64,000 nt of DNA. Source: Bin75 sp965212135. GTDB lineage: Bacteria > Nitrospirota > Nitrospiria > Nitrospirales > UBA8639. Numbering within the stretch: the stretch's first letter is position 1; each line of letters begins with the position of its first letter. The notes beneath the pieces are model-generated. The model saw only the letters and a program-made list of their open reading frames with translations. It searched no databases and was not told where the DNA came from. Below are positions 1-9,506 of the stretch, piece after piece. A program made the translations under genes and the position numbers. The stretch lies in NCBI GenBank assembly GCA_965212135.1, contig OZ243044.1, forward strand, positions 806,001 through 870,000, given 5' to 3'.

Positions 1-393
1 GACGTGACGATTCCCCGCGTACCACCCGAAGCATTGGCCAAAGCCAGGAAAGTCAAGCCTCCGTTTGCCCCGACTCCGGACATTCTGGCGGAGGGCAAAG
101 CCATCTTCCTGGGCGTTGGGGGGTGCGTCAGTTGTCACGGGCCCGAAGGTCGAGGCGACGGCGCCGCGTCCAACAATCTTCCGATCCAACCCCGAAACTT
201 CACAAATCCGAAATTCCATACCTTGCGCACACCGGGAGAGCTGATGTGGGTCCTGAAAAATGGAAGCATGGGCCAATCAGGGCGCGTCCCCGGCACCGGC
301 ATGCTTCCCGTTGTCCAACCCAAAGGGTTCATTACAGAAGAGCAAGGCTGGAAGGCATTGTTCTACGAACGGAGCCTGGGGCAACAGCCCTGA
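1..393 (+). CDS. Cytochrome c domain protein, 5' end outside window
   Basis: A single haem-binding CVSCH motif lies near residue 41 and is followed by GPEGRGDG, typical of class I c-type cytochromes. A Met in the GTGML segment near residue 100 is the likely distal haem ligand. Such proteins carry electrons outside the cytoplasmic membrane. A GTG at base 4 could start the frame, but no signal peptide follows it, and export is needed for haem attachment. The frame is open to the window edge, so this is probably the C-terminal part of a longer gene. The electron-transfer partner cannot be told from here. Confidence 0.75.
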   Translation, partial: DVTIPRVPPEALAKARKVKPPFAPTPDILAEGKAIFLGVGGCVSCHGPEGRGDGAASNNLPIQPRNFTNPKFHTLRTPGELMWVLKNGSMGQSGRVPGTGMLPVVQPKGFITEEQGWKALFYERSLGQQP

Positions 394-741
394 CTCGCGA
401 CGACACCTACCGTGTGCCCGCCGGGACGGACACGGCTCATCCGTGAACGCCCGCGAACGCACACGGCGGCTCACGGGTTGCGGGATACCCTCTTCGTTGA
501 CATCCCCCGGAACCCGGGATTAGAATTTTCAAGACGTGGCAACCCCGCCTGAACGGGCATGACGGGAAGCCCTTTGACAAGGCTGTGGACGTGATCGTTC
601 ATGGTGATCACTCCCCCACCCTGGCGCCGTTTTTCACGGAACGCGCGGGATTCGGGGATGGATGAGTGTTCCGGTTGGGAGCAAGAGAAACCGCTCACGA
701 CTCCCCAATATTCTCGTGTTGTAAGCTAAGGAAGTCCCTCC
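394..741. other. Intergenic region upstream of dnaE
   Basis: About 350 bases with no convincing gene. Short frames here have no recognisable product and no ribosome binding site. It holds a candidate promoter at 497-526 and the AAGGAAG ribosome binding site just before dnaE. Confidence 0.5.
497..526 (+). promoter_or_regulatory. Candidate sigma-70 promoter of dnaE
   Basis: TTGACA at 497-502 and TAGAAT at 521-526 are separated by 18 bases, close to the sigma-70 consensus. A start of transcription near 533 would give a leader of about 210 bases to the dnaE start. The same TAGAAT -10 hexamer occurs in the candidate promoter at 39427-39455. Confidence 0.4.
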
Positions 742-3700
742 TTGCCCTCGCAATTCGTTCATCTGCATCTGCACACGCAGTACAGCCTGCTGGACGGCAT
801 GAATCAACTGAATCCGCTCCTCAGGCAAGTCCGGGAATTTGGCCAACCCGCCGTCGCCATGACGGATCATGGCAATCTCTTTGGAGCCATTGACTTCTAC
901 GAAAAGGCCAAAGCCCACGGCGTGAAGCCCATCATCGGATGCGAAGCCTATCTCGCCCCCGGCAGTCGGCGACAACGCGAAGGCCTGCTGGCTCACAATG
1001 ACTATTATCATTTGATTCTCCTCGCCACCAATCTCACGGGCTACCACAACCTCCTCAAACTTTCGAGCAAGGCCTATCTCGAAGGCTTTTACTATAAACC
1101 CCGGATGGATAAAGAACTGTTGCAAGAACACCACGAAGGCCTCATCGCCTTATCCGGCTGCTTGAGCGGAGAAGTCCCCTATTTCATTGGCCGGCAGGAT
1201 ATGGACAAGGCTCTCCAAACGGCCGGTGAATACCGCGAGATCTTTGGGAAAGACCATTACTATCTCGAGGTCCAGGCCAATGGCCTGGATCATCAATTAA
1301 TCGCCAACCGGGGCCTCGTGGAAATCCATAAAAAACTCGGCCTGCCCCTGGCGGCGACGAACGATTGCCATTACTTGAAAAAAGAAGACGTGCGCCCCCA
1401 TGACATCATGCTGTGCCTGCAGACCGGCAAGACGTTGCAAGACGCCAACCGAATGAAGTTCGACACCGACCAACTGTACGTCAAATCAACGGAAGAGATG
1501 GTCGCGGAATTTTTAGAACTGCCGGACGCCGTATTGAACACGTGTCGCATCGCGGAACACTGCAACCTGGACCTGAACTTCGGCTCCTTCTATCTCCCCC
1601 ACTACGACGTGCCTGACGGATTGACCCATGAAGCCTACCTGGAACAATTAGCCAAAGAGGGCCTGGCCGAACGACTGCGGTCCCACCCCTCCGGGATTCC
1701 GCTTGAGGCGTATGAACTCCGTCTCCAGGAAGAATTGGCGGTGCTTACGCACATGGGCTATGCCGGCTACTTCCTTGTGGTATGGGACATCATCAAATTT
1801 GCCAGGTCCCGCGGCATCCCGGTGGGACCGGGGCGAGGGTCGGCGGCCGGAAGTTTGATTGCCTATGCGCTCGCCATCACCGATGTGGACCCCCTCTCGT
1901 ACACCTTGCTCTTTGAACGGTTCCTCAATCCGGAACGCGTGAGCATGCCGGATATTGACATGGACTTCTGTCGGGACCGCCGGTCGGAAGTGATTAACTA
2001 CGTGATCGAGAAATATGGCGAAGACCACGTCTGCCAAATCATCACGTTTGGAACGCTGGGCGCGAAAGCCGCCATACGAGACGTGGGTCGCGTCATGGAT
2101 ATTCCCTACGCCGACGTGGACCGGGTCGCCAAACTCGTTCCTTCCCAACTGAACATCACCTTGCAGGAAGCTTTGACGCAAGAGCCTCGGCTGCAAGAAT
2201 TGGCCGACGGCGACACACAGATGGCGGAACTCATGACCATGGCCCAAACTCTGGAAGGGCTGGCTCGACATACCTCCACGCATGCGGCGGGAGTGGTGAT
2301 TTCGCAGAAACCGCTGATTGAACACGTGCCGTTGTCCAAAACGGCCAAGAACGAAATCATCACGCAATATTCGATGACGGACATCGAAAAAGTGGGCCTG
2401 GTGAAATTTGATTTTCTTGGGCTGGATACCCTGACCATGATTCATCGGGCCGTGGCCATCATAAACCAGGGACGGGTGCCTGACGAACGACTCGCTATTG
2501 AACGGCTTGCGCTGAACGATCCGAAAACCTATGCGTTGCTGGCCTCCGGCAAAACCACCGGGATTTTTCAACTGGAAAGTTCGGGCATGCGCGGCTTGCT
2601 GGTTCGGATCAACCCCGCGTGCTTTGAAGATCTTATCGCGATCCTCGCCCTCTATCGTCCGGGGCCGCTGGAAAGCGGGATGGTGGAAGACTTTATTCAA
2701 CGCAAGCGCGATCCCTCGAAAATCGTCTACGACCCTCCGGCTCTGGAATCCATTCTCAAAGAAACCCACGGGGTCATCGTCTACCAGGAACAAGTCATGG
2801 CCATTGCCAATCGCATGGCCAGATTCACTCTGGGGCAAGCCGATTTGCTCCGTCGAGCCATGGGGAAGAAAAAGCACGACGAAATGGCCAAGCAGCAGCA
2901 ACAGTTTATCGAGGGAGCCATGGCCAACGGCTTCACGGAACAAAAAGCGAAAAAAATCTTTGACCAAATGGCCTACTTTGCCGGCTATGGATTCAACAAA
3001 TCCCATTCGGCGGCCTATGCCATGGTGACGTTCCAAACGGCCTACTTGAAAGCGCATCATCCCACCGAATTTATGGCCGCGTTACTCACCACTGAAATGG
3101 GGAATACCGACAAGATGGTGGGCTATTTTACCGAATGCCGCGAACTGGGAATTCCCATCCTCCAGCCGGACGTGAACGAGAGCCAGAAAAACTTTACCAC
3201 GGTGGAAGGAGGCATTCGATTTGGATTGGCGGCGATCAAAAACGTCGGGGGCCATGCGATTGAATCCATCATCGCGAATCGGGAGCAAGACGGACCCTTC
3301 TTGTCTTTTTTCGATTTTTGCTGCCGCAACGATTTGCAAAAGATCAACAAGCGGGTGGTGGAAGGATTCATCAAAGTCGGCGCCTTTGATTCCAGCGGAG
3401 CCAAACGGGCACAATTGATGGCCGTGATGGAACAAACGCTGGAGACAGCCGGCGCCATTCAACAGGAACGCGCGATCGGGCAGACCTCGTTGTTCGACGT
3501 CGTTGAAGAAGGAACCTCGTCCTCGGACCATCACGTCTCGGCTCAATCGCTCCCGCCGATTGAGGAATGGCACCAGGATCAAATCCTCCAATTTGAACGA
3601 GAATTAACCGGATTTTATATCACCGCCCATCCGCTTGCCCAACACGCCGAAACCATTCGCCTGCTGGCGACACACACCACGTCCACCTTGCACGAGGCTC

Positions 3701-4233
3701 AAGAAGGCAGAGAGGTCAAACTATGCGGCGTGGTCGGCGGCATCAAAGCCGCGACCACCAAAAAAGGCCATCGGATGGCCTATATCCAATTGGAAGACCT
3801 GCAGGGCCTGGTGGAGGTCATCGTGTTTCCGGAATTATTTCAAAGCTGCGCGGAATTTCTTGCGGCCGACGCCGTCATCCACGTGACGGGCGCCGTGGAT
3901 CAGATGGATAAGGGGGCTCATGTCAAAGCCGCCAATAAGGGGGTGCGTATCAAAGCCACCAAAGTGGAACTCCTGCAAGACGTGCAAACCAGAACCGTCA
4001 AACAAGTCACGGTTCGCATCGCGGAAACGGCGGACACATGGAGCCATCTGCCCAAACTGCGGGAGGCGCTGCACCGTCATCCGGGGCCGACTCCGATCAC
4101 GTTTCACTTTCACCTCGATTCACAGGTTCAGGCTGAAAGCGCCCCGTTGCCGAATGTCACCGTGCTGCCCAGTTCAAACCTGGTGTATGACGTGGAACAA
4201 ATTCTCGGGAAAGAGGTTGTCACGTTTCATTGA
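742..4233 (+). CDS. dnaE: DNA polymerase III alpha subunit
   Basis: Catalytic subunit of the replicative polymerase, 1163 residues, matching the usual bacterial DnaE length (about 1160). The N-terminal PHP domain begins with HLHLHTQYSLLDG at residues 7-19. The polymerase palm carries PDIDMDF near residue 403, with the catalytic aspartates. A helix-hairpin-helix region follows, and an OB-fold lies near residues 990-1060 (KLCGVVGG onward). The start is TTG at 742, chosen because AAGGAAG sits 8 bases upstream and the PHP motif must be close to the N-terminus. accA follows 24 bases downstream and is probably co-transcribed. Confidence 0.97.
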   Translation: MPSQFVHLHLHTQYSLLDGMNQLNPLLRQVREFGQPAVAMTDHGNLFGAIDFYEKAKAHGVKPIIGCEAYLAPGSRRQREGLLAHNDYYHLILLATNLTGYHNLLKLSSKAYLEGFYYKPRMDKELLQEHHEGLIALSGCLSGEVPYFIGRQDMDKALQTAGEYREIFGKDHYYLEVQANGLDHQLIANRGLVEIHKKLGLPLAATNDCHYLKKEDVRPHDIMLCLQTGKTLQDANRMKFDTDQLYVKSTEEMVAEFLELPDAVLNTCRIAEHCNLDLNFGSFYLPHYDVPDGLTHEAYLEQLAKEGLAERLRSHPSGIPLEAYELRLQEELAVLTHMGYAGYFLVVWDIIKFARSRGIPVGPGRGSAAGSLIAYALAITDVDPLSYTLLFERFLNPERVSMPDIDMDFCRDRRSEVINYVIEKYGEDHVCQIITFGTLGAKAAIRDVGRVMDIPYADVDRVAKLVPSQLNITLQEALTQEPRLQELADGDTQMAELMTMAQTLEGLARHTSTHAAGVVISQKPLIEHVPLSKTAKNEIITQYSMTDIEKVGLVKFDFLGLDTLTMIHRAVAIINQGRVPDERLAIERLALNDPKTYALLASGKTTGIFQLESSGMRGLLVRINPACFEDLIAILALYRPGPLESGMVEDFIQRKRDPSKIVYDPPALESILKETHGVIVYQEQVMAIANRMARFTLGQADLLRRAMGKKKHDEMAKQQQQFIEGAMANGFTEQKAKKIFDQMAYFAGYGFNKSHSAAYAMVTFQTAYLKAHHPTEFMAALLTTEMGNTDKMVGYFTECRELGIPILQPDVNESQKNFTTVEGGIRFGLAAIKNVGGHAIESIIANREQDGPFLSFFDFCCRNDLQKINKRVVEGFIKVGAFDSSGAKRAQLMAVMEQTLETAGAIQQERAIGQTSLFDVVEEGTSSSDHHVSAQSLPPIEEWHQDQILQFERELTGFYITAHPLAQHAETIRLLATHTTSTLHEAQEGREVKLCGVVGGIKAATTKKGHRMAYIQLEDLQGLVEVIVFPELFQSCAEFLAADAVIHVTGAVDQMDKGAHVKAANKGVRIKATKVELLQDVQTRTVKQVTVRIAETADTWSHLPKLREALHRHPGPTPITFHFHLDSQVQAESAPLPNVTVLPSSNLVYDVEQILGKEVVTFH

Positions 4234-4257
4234 CACGGGCAAAGGTCGTGATCCGCC

Positions 4258-5211
4258 ATGCGTGATTTTTTGGAATTTGAAAAGCCGCTCAAAGCGCTTG
4301 AAGAGCGTATTGAAAAACTCATGAAATCAAACTCGGAGAAAAAATCCGTTCCGCGGTTGATTCGCATTCTCCAAACGCGGTTGGCCAAGCAAGAGCAGGA
4401 AATTTTCGGCAACCTGACTCCCTGGCAGCACGCGCAACTCGCCCGCCATCCCCAACGCCCCTCGATTCTGCAATATCTGGAGCACATGTGCCAGGACTTC
4501 GTGGAACTGCACGGCGACCGAACCTTCGGAGACGACAACGCCATTGTTGGCGGATTGGCGACGTTTCGAGATCGATCCATTTGCGTCATCGGTCATGAAA
4601 AAGGACGAGGCGTCAAAGATCGGATCAGACGAAATTTCGGCATGCCCAATCCTGAAGGTTACCGAAAAGCCCTGCGGCTGATGCGGTTGGCCGAAAAATT
4701 CAAACGCCCGATTGTCTCGTTTATCGACACGCCGGGGGCGTTTCCGGGCGTCGGCGCCGAAGAACGGGGGCAAGCCCAGGCCATTGCCAACAACTTGTTT
4801 GTAATGTCTCGGCTGACGGTGCCGATTGTCGCCATCATTACGGGAGAAGGCGGGAGCGGAGGAGCGCTGGCGTTAGGGGTGGCCGATCGCACGGTGATGC
4901 TTGAACATTCGATTTACTCGGTCATTTCCCCGGAAGGATGCGCGGCGATTCTCTGGGCCGATTCGGCCAGGACACAAGACGCCGCGGCCGCCTTGAAAAT
5001 GACGGGAGCGGAGCTGCTGAAATTAGGGATTGCCGACGAAGTCATTCCCGAACCATTCGGAGGAGCACATCGCGACGTCGGCGGCGCGTGTCAATCCGTT
5101 GCCCGCGCTCTGCAAACACACCTGAACCAGCTTGGTAGCGTTCCCATAGACACCCTCCGGGCCAACCGAGACAAAAAATTCCGAGGAATGGCCGCCATGG
5201 CCGACTCCTGA
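4258..5211 (+). CDS. accA: Acetyl-CoA carboxylase carboxyltransferase subunit alpha
   Basis: 317 residues, close to the 319 of E. coli AccA. With AccD it forms the carboxyltransferase that moves CO2 from biotin-BCCP to acetyl-CoA, the committed step of fatty-acid synthesis. Family signatures include LHGDRTFGDD near residue 81 and the glycine-rich GEGGSGGALALG near residue 197, which forms the oxyanion/acetyl-CoA site of the crotonase-like fold. It starts with ATG 24 bases after the dnaE stop; a dnaE-accA order is common in bacteria. No partner accD is in the window. Confidence 0.97.
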   Translation: MRDFLEFEKPLKALEERIEKLMKSNSEKKSVPRLIRILQTRLAKQEQEIFGNLTPWQHAQLARHPQRPSILQYLEHMCQDFVELHGDRTFGDDNAIVGGLATFRDRSICVIGHEKGRGVKDRIRRNFGMPNPEGYRKALRLMRLAEKFKRPIVSFIDTPGAFPGVGAEERGQAQAIANNLFVMSRLTVPIVAIITGEGGSGGALALGVADRTVMLEHSIYSVISPEGCAAILWADSARTQDAAAALKMTGAELLKLGIADEVIPEPFGGAHRDVGGACQSVARALQTHLNQLGSVPIDTLRANRDKKFRGMAAMADS

Positions 5212-5324
5212 CCACTCGACGGGTTGGCTCGCCCTCTTCGCTCGCCCCCGTCAAGGCAACCACAACACACAAGGGCCGCGAAACGGACGGTGGAGGCGTT
5301 CGTCCGCATTGCCGCACGGCCCCA

Positions 5325-5603
5325 TCAGGGGTTATGCCACATGGCTCCTTCATATTCGGGATGAAACTGATGCGTCAACTTGACCACGTCGCCGTCTTTG
5401 ACTGTTGACTCCAGCGTGCCGACTTTTTGATTCACGGCGACCATCAGCTCGTTTTTTTGCAAGAATGCCATTAACCCTCCCAGGGTCTCCGGATTGCCTT
5501 CCAATAATTCCCGCACGCTCACTCGATCGGCAACCTCACATTGAATCTCCGGCTCTTCCACGCAAGGGAGCAACGTCTGGCCAAATACTCTGATCGTGAC
5601 CAT
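5325..5603 (-). CDS. MoaD/ThiS-like beta-grasp protein without C-terminal Gly-Gly
   Basis: 92 residues. The pattern V-x-I-R-V-F-G at the start, VRELLEG near residue 30 and VKDGDVVKLTHQ at 68-79 fit the ubiquitin-like sulfur carriers MoaD and ThiS. Those proteins need a terminal Gly-Gly to be adenylated and thiocarboxylated; this one ends WHNP after a short tail, so it is unlikely to act as a classic sulfur carrier. A strong ribosome binding site (AAAGGAGG, about 8 bases upstream) supports the ATG at 5603. It may share the scpAB transcript, 160 bases upstream. The real role is unknown. Confidence 0.7.
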   Translation of the reverse strand: MVTIRVFGQTLLPCVEEPEIQCEVADRVSVRELLEGNPETLGGLMAFLQKNELMVAVNQKVGTLESTVKDGDVVKLTHQFHPEYEGAMWHNP

Positions 5604-5762
5604 GATTGAGGTCCTCCTTTTTCAAGACGGAACATCAGATTCCCGAGAACCCGGATACGATTCGTACAGGACTTGGGCAATATGCTTCACGGACGGGGCG
5701 ACGGGCAAGCCTGTATCAAGACAGAAAACGTTTTGGAAAGCGAAGGCGGCAAAGCGGCAAAT

Positions 5763-6572
5763 TCAGGCGATGGAAGAATTCAGACGACCGGCAACCGGTT
5801 CGGGAGCATCTTGGTGAGCGTCGCCGGTCATCACGTCAACATCGGTCTCCTGATTGTCATTCTTGCCGTTGGATGCCAATGCTTCTTCAAGCAAATCGGC
5901 ATTGTCCCCTTGCCCCAATTCTTTGAACTCACGCAGGGGCGGCAAATCCCGAAGATCCCGAAGACCAAATTTTTGGAGGAAGGCCTTGGACGTTCCGTAC
6001 ATCATGGGACGGCCGGGAATATCTTTTCGCCCGACGATGCGGATGAGTTTGTGGTCAAGCAGGGTGCGCAACACTCCCGAGGTTTCGACGCCGCGAAGCT
6101 GTTCAATTTCCGCGCGCACGATCGGCTGTCTATAGGCAATGATGGCCAAGGTCTCCAAAGCGGAGCGGGACACTTTCGCGGATGCTTTGACCGTATTGAG
6201 CTTGGTAATCCATGGCGCGCAATCGGGCTGCGTCATCATGACGTATCCACCGGCCAACTCGGCAATGTGCAGGCCACGGCCTTCCTGATCATAACTGCTC
6301 TGAAGCGTCTTCACGGCATGATGCACCGCCGTTTTTGGCGGCCCGGCCAACACCGTGGTTAATTTATCGAGGGTGAGGGGGTCGCGGGACACAAACAACA
6401 GGGCTTCGATGACCTCCGTGAGTTCTTGCTCACCGCACGATTCATCAAGGCTGATGTCCGCAGCATCTGAACGCCCGCCGTCCAGATCCCCGTCCATGGA
6501 CAAGTCTGGATGCTCGGGAGCCGGCTCCATGGCGGTGGTCACGCCTGTCTTCTCAGAGTCTTCCGTTCCCAT
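5763..6572 (-). CDS. scpB: Segregation and condensation protein B
   Basis: ScpB joins ScpA and SMC in the bacterial condensin that compacts and separates chromosomes. The core (ELTEVIEALLFVSRDPLTLD, then LETLAIIAYRQPIVRAEIEQ and GRPMMYGTSKAFLQKFGL) gives the paired winged-helix signature of the family. The start is placed at ATG 6572 (269 residues), because GGAGGAGG lies 5 bases upstream; a longer frame to 6641 has no such site. The gene overlaps the scpA end by 20 bases, so translation is coupled. The acidic C-terminal tail of about 50 residues is poorly conserved. Confidence 0.93.
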   Translation of the reverse strand: MGTEDSEKTGVTTAMEPAPEHPDLSMDGDLDGGRSDAADISLDESCGEQELTEVIEALLFVSRDPLTLDKLTTVLAGPPKTAVHHAVKTLQSSYDQEGRGLHIAELAGGYVMMTQPDCAPWITKLNTVKASAKVSRSALETLAIIAYRQPIVRAEIEQLRGVETSGVLRTLLDHKLIRIVGRKDIPGRPMMYGTSKAFLQKFGLRDLRDLPPLREFKELGQGDNADLLEEALASNGKNDNQETDVDVMTGDAHQDAPEPVAGRLNSSIA

Positions 6573-7380
6573 TGGGGCCTCCTCCATTGGTCGCATTGCC
6601 GTCATGCACCGTGTCCCGTGGCGGTTCACGCTCGTTCTCAAGATGCCCGGCGAGAAATGTACGGGTAATGCGAATGGCGCCGAATAAATCCACTTGATAA
6701 ATCCGGACCAGCTTCATCCGCACAAGTTCCAGCAACGCCAAAAACGTGACAATCACCATCAACCGATTGGTCGCACCGTCAAACAACGCCGCAAAGGTCA
6801 GAGTCGGCGTACCTTCCAGCCGTTCAATCACGCCATTGATGCGATCCTGAACCGTAATGGTATCCGGTGTAATATCGAGAATGACGTTGGCTTCCGTGCG
6901 TGCCAGGACTTCCTGAAGCGCGCCCAGAAGGTCAAATAAATTCACCGAGTCGTCAGAAAACACTTCGCGGACAGGCTGGGCCTGCTCGAATTCCCGCTGG
7001 AACATCTGCCGCCACAGTTTTTCCTGGTCGGACAGCCGACCGGCGGCTTCTTTAAACTGCTGATACTCGACAAGCCGACGAACCAACTCGCTTCGCGGGT
7101 CTTCGCCTTCTTCTTCTCTCTCCTCCTGTTCCTCCTCCTTCGGAAGCAACAGTCGGGATTTAATGTGAATGAGGGTCGCGGCCATCACCAAAAATTCTCC
7201 GGCCAAAGAAAGATTGAACGCTTTCATGGCTTGAAGATACTCAAGATATTGCTGCGTGATGAGGGCAATAGGGATATCGTAAATATCGATTTCATGTTTT
7301 CGAATGAGGTGCAACAGGAGGTCAAGAGGACCGGTAAAGGCCTCAAGCTTCACCTCGTATGCCGGTTCGACTTGTTCCAT
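6553..7380 (-). CDS. scpA: Segregation and condensation protein A
   Basis: 275 residues; the kleisin subunit that bridges the SMC heads. YEVKLEAFTGPLDLLLHLIRK at the N-terminus and the IDIYDIPIALITQQYLEYL stretch are hallmark ScpA sequences. IKSRLLLP follows, then a highly acidic linker (EEEQEEREEEGE), and a C-terminal winged helix near residues 195-250 (VTFLALLELVRMKLVRIYQ). It is the first gene of the scpA-scpB pair. The ATG at 7380 fits the start of conservation. Confidence 0.95.
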   Translation of the reverse strand: MEQVEPAYEVKLEAFTGPLDLLLHLIRKHEIDIYDIPIALITQQYLEYLQAMKAFNLSLAGEFLVMAATLIHIKSRLLLPKEEEQEEREEEGEDPRSELVRRLVEYQQFKEAAGRLSDQEKLWRQMFQREFEQAQPVREVFSDDSVNLFDLLGALQEVLARTEANVILDITPDTITVQDRINGVIERLEGTPTLTFAALFDGATNRLMVIVTFLALLELVRMKLVRIYQVDLFGAIRITRTFLAGHLENEREPPRDTVHDGNATNGGGPNGNGRL

Positions 7381-7517
7381 CGCATCACCGCGGTCAACCG
7401 TGAGATTGGCAAGAGGCTCGCCCCCTCACAATCACGGTCTCGTGGGTTGATATACCACTTTTAGTGGAGACAGGCAATACAAACTTCTAGATATTGTATC
7501 CGGCAGGATTCCGGCAT

Positions 7518-8594
7518 TCATCGGGCTTTTTTCTTCCACAACAACAGGCCCAGTCCCAGGAATGCCAGGACAACGAACAAGAGGGGGTATCCCAGGTTCT
7601 GGAAGCCCGTTTGTCCCTCAACTCGTTCGGGAAGCTCAACGCCGGAAATGCGCGGAGGTTGCTCAAAGACGGTTTTTTGAAAATCTGCGGCGCCGCCAAA
7701 CCGGGCGTCCGTAAAATCCGTCGTATGGCGAAACAGGGCGCGCTGAAAATTCGCCGCTCCCTGAAAGACGGTGAATCGAAAATACACTTCACGCTCAAAC
7801 CGAGCTCCGGAAAAATTCACCGCGTGGTGAAACCGGCTTCCGGAAAATCCCGTGCCCTGAACAAACCGGGTCCGCGCAAACTCCGCCGCCCCGGCAAAAG
7901 AAACCTCCAGGAATTCCGCCAGGCCTTGAAACCTCGCTTCCGTAAACATGGCCTTCCCCAAAAACACGGCCTGATGAAACCGGGAATGGGTCCCAAAAGT
8001 CGTTCGCGTAAAGTCGGCATCTCCGGCAAACATGGCTTGAATAAAAAACCCCTCATAGCCGATGTGCATCCCGGAAAAATCGGCGCGATCCAAAAAAATC
8101 ATCCGTGACAAATCCATGGCTCGCCGAATGGTGGTTCCCCGCATGCTGACCGGCCCCCGGACCACCACGTATCCCGGCTCCTCAATGAGATTGGTCGCGA
8201 TAATGCCTTGCACCTCAACGTCTTCAAGAATGAAAGGCCCGTGAATGACGCGAACCGCCGACACCCGTTCGTCTTCAATCCGTTTGACAACCGCCGAAGC
8301 CCGAATTCCATCCGGATCAAACGGCTTCAGGGGCAAACGGTCCAGGGAGAGATCTCCTGCAAGCACGACGCCTTTCAAATCCACTCCCCTGCCCTGTCGC
8401 AACGCCTCCAACACGTCATCCGCCGCAATGGCAAACGCGTTCCGGTCCTCGTCGCGACACGTTCCTTCCAAATGCCGAACCATCACTTCGGCGTCAAGGC
8501 CTTCGTCAATCCGGCACATGCCCCAGGACATTGCCGACGCCACGACTCCCAGGACGGCGAAAAGCACACTCACGCACCACATGGATTTGGACAT
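7518..8594 (-). CDS. Membrane-anchored pentapeptide-repeat protein
   Basis: About 358 residues. The N-terminus is hydrophobic (CVSVLFAVLGVVASAMSWG) and serves as signal or anchor. From about residue 110 a run of pentapeptide-like repeats (A-D/E/N-F-x-x, as in GDADFTRTTF, GAAEFARTRF, GAADFQKTVF) predicts a right-handed quadrilateral beta-helix. A C-terminal membrane segment (LLFVVLAFLGLGLLLW) ends in the basic KKKAR. The repeat domain therefore probably sits outside the cytoplasm between two anchors. A GTG start at 8630 would add 12 residues, but neither start has a good ribosome binding site. The function of such proteins is usually unknown. Confidence 0.8.
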   Translation of the reverse strand: MSKSMWCVSVLFAVLGVVASAMSWGMCRIDEGLDAEVMVRHLEGTCRDEDRNAFAIAADDVLEALRQGRGVDLKGVVLAGDLSLDRLPLKPFDPDGIRASAVVKRIEDERVSAVRVIHGPFILEDVEVQGIIATNLIEEPGYVVVRGPVSMRGTTIRRAMDLSRMIFLDRADFSGMHIGYEGFFIQAMFAGDADFTRTTFGTHSRFHQAVFLGKAMFTEARFQGLAEFLEVSFAGAAEFARTRFVQGTGFSGSRFHHAVNFSGARFEREVYFRFTVFQGAANFQRALFRHTTDFTDARFGGAADFQKTVFEQPPRISGVELPERVEGQTGFQNLGYPLLFVVLAFLGLGLLLWKKKAR

Positions 8595-8703
8595 GATCCG
8601 TTGCGCTGAAGGAAAAACGGCGCTCAACACGCGACACGGGCAGAGCGCGACAAGTTGAAGAAAGACCGTTCTCCGGTCGAAGCAGCCGACACTGCCGCAG
8701 GCT

Positions 8704-9357
8704 TTACGCCTTTGGATCTTTCAAGGTGAGGTAAAAGTCTTTGGATTCCCGGTCGGAATGTTTGAGTCGTTCCTCAACTTCCTGAACCGTGTGAGGCGGA
8801 GAGACCATGACTTTGTCACCCTCCCGCCAGTTCACCGGCGTGGCGCAGGAAAATTTCTCGGCCGTTTGGAGCGCCGAGACCAACCGCAGAACCTCGTCCA
8901 CGTTGCGTCCGACGTTCATCGGATAATAGATCAAGGCCCGAATCACGCGTTTGGGATCAACCACAAACAACGCGCGAACCGTGGCGCTCGTATGCGCCCC
9001 GGGATGGATCATGCCGTATAGTCTGGACACCCGCATGTCAGCGTCCGCCACCAGGGGATAAGGAATCGTCACCCCCATTTTCTGTTTCATGTTGTCGAGC
9101 CACGCCAAATGGGAATGGATGCTATCCACGCTGATTCCGAGCAATTTCACGCCTTTTTTTCTGAAATCCTCATGCCGACGCGCGCATTCCACCAATTCCG
9201 TGGTGCACACCGGCGTAAAATCGGCGGGATGGGACAACAAAACAACCCAATCCTGTTCTTGCCACGCACTGAATTCAAATGTTCGAGCAGTCGTTGTCAC
9301 CGCGCAAAAATCAGGGGCATTGTCCCCGATACGCGGCAAGCTCCCGTCTTCAGACAT
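8704..9357 (-). CDS. Peroxiredoxin, 1-Cys (Prx6) type
   Basis: 217 residues. The active-site segment PADFTPVCTTE places the peroxidatic Cys at residue 51, with the conserved Pro and Thr before it. The C-terminal PVNWREGDKVMVSP is characteristic of the Prx6 subgroup, which reduces hydrogen peroxide and organic peroxides. Only a non-standard second Cys (SCATPVNW) is present, so the resolving partner is unclear. AAGGAGG lies 5 bases before the ATG. The gene stands alone, between the pentapeptide protein and the histone-like gene. Confidence 0.93.
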   Translation of the reverse strand: MSEDGSLPRIGDNAPDFCAVTTTARTFEFSAWQEQDWVVLLSHPADFTPVCTTELVECARRHEDFRKKGVKLLGISVDSIHSHLAWLDNMKQKMGVTIPYPLVADADMRVSRLYGMIHPGAHTSATVRALFVVDPKRVIRALIYYPMNVGRNVDEVLRLVSALQTAEKFSCATPVNWREGDKVMVSPPHTVQEVEERLKHSDRESKDFYLTLKDPKA

Positions 9358-9506
9358 TCAAGCCTCCTTCATCAACCTCGTCCAACCGCATAAGAACCGG
9401 ACAGGACATATCCCGGCACACCCCCCGTGAGCCAACTGCTGGCGTTCGCATGACGTTCTCTTGCGCGACACGGACGGGATGCGACGGATCGCGATTCACG
9501 TCCGAG

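Noticed and set aside
1648..3060. 470-residue open frame on the minus strand inside dnaE
   Set aside because: It is the antisense shadow of a strongly conserved gene in GC-rich DNA; His/Arg-rich composition, no recognisable domain.
7494..8108. 204-residue Lys/Pro-rich plus-strand frame
   Set aside because: It mirrors the pentapeptide repeats of the minus-strand gene; the periodic look comes from those repeats.
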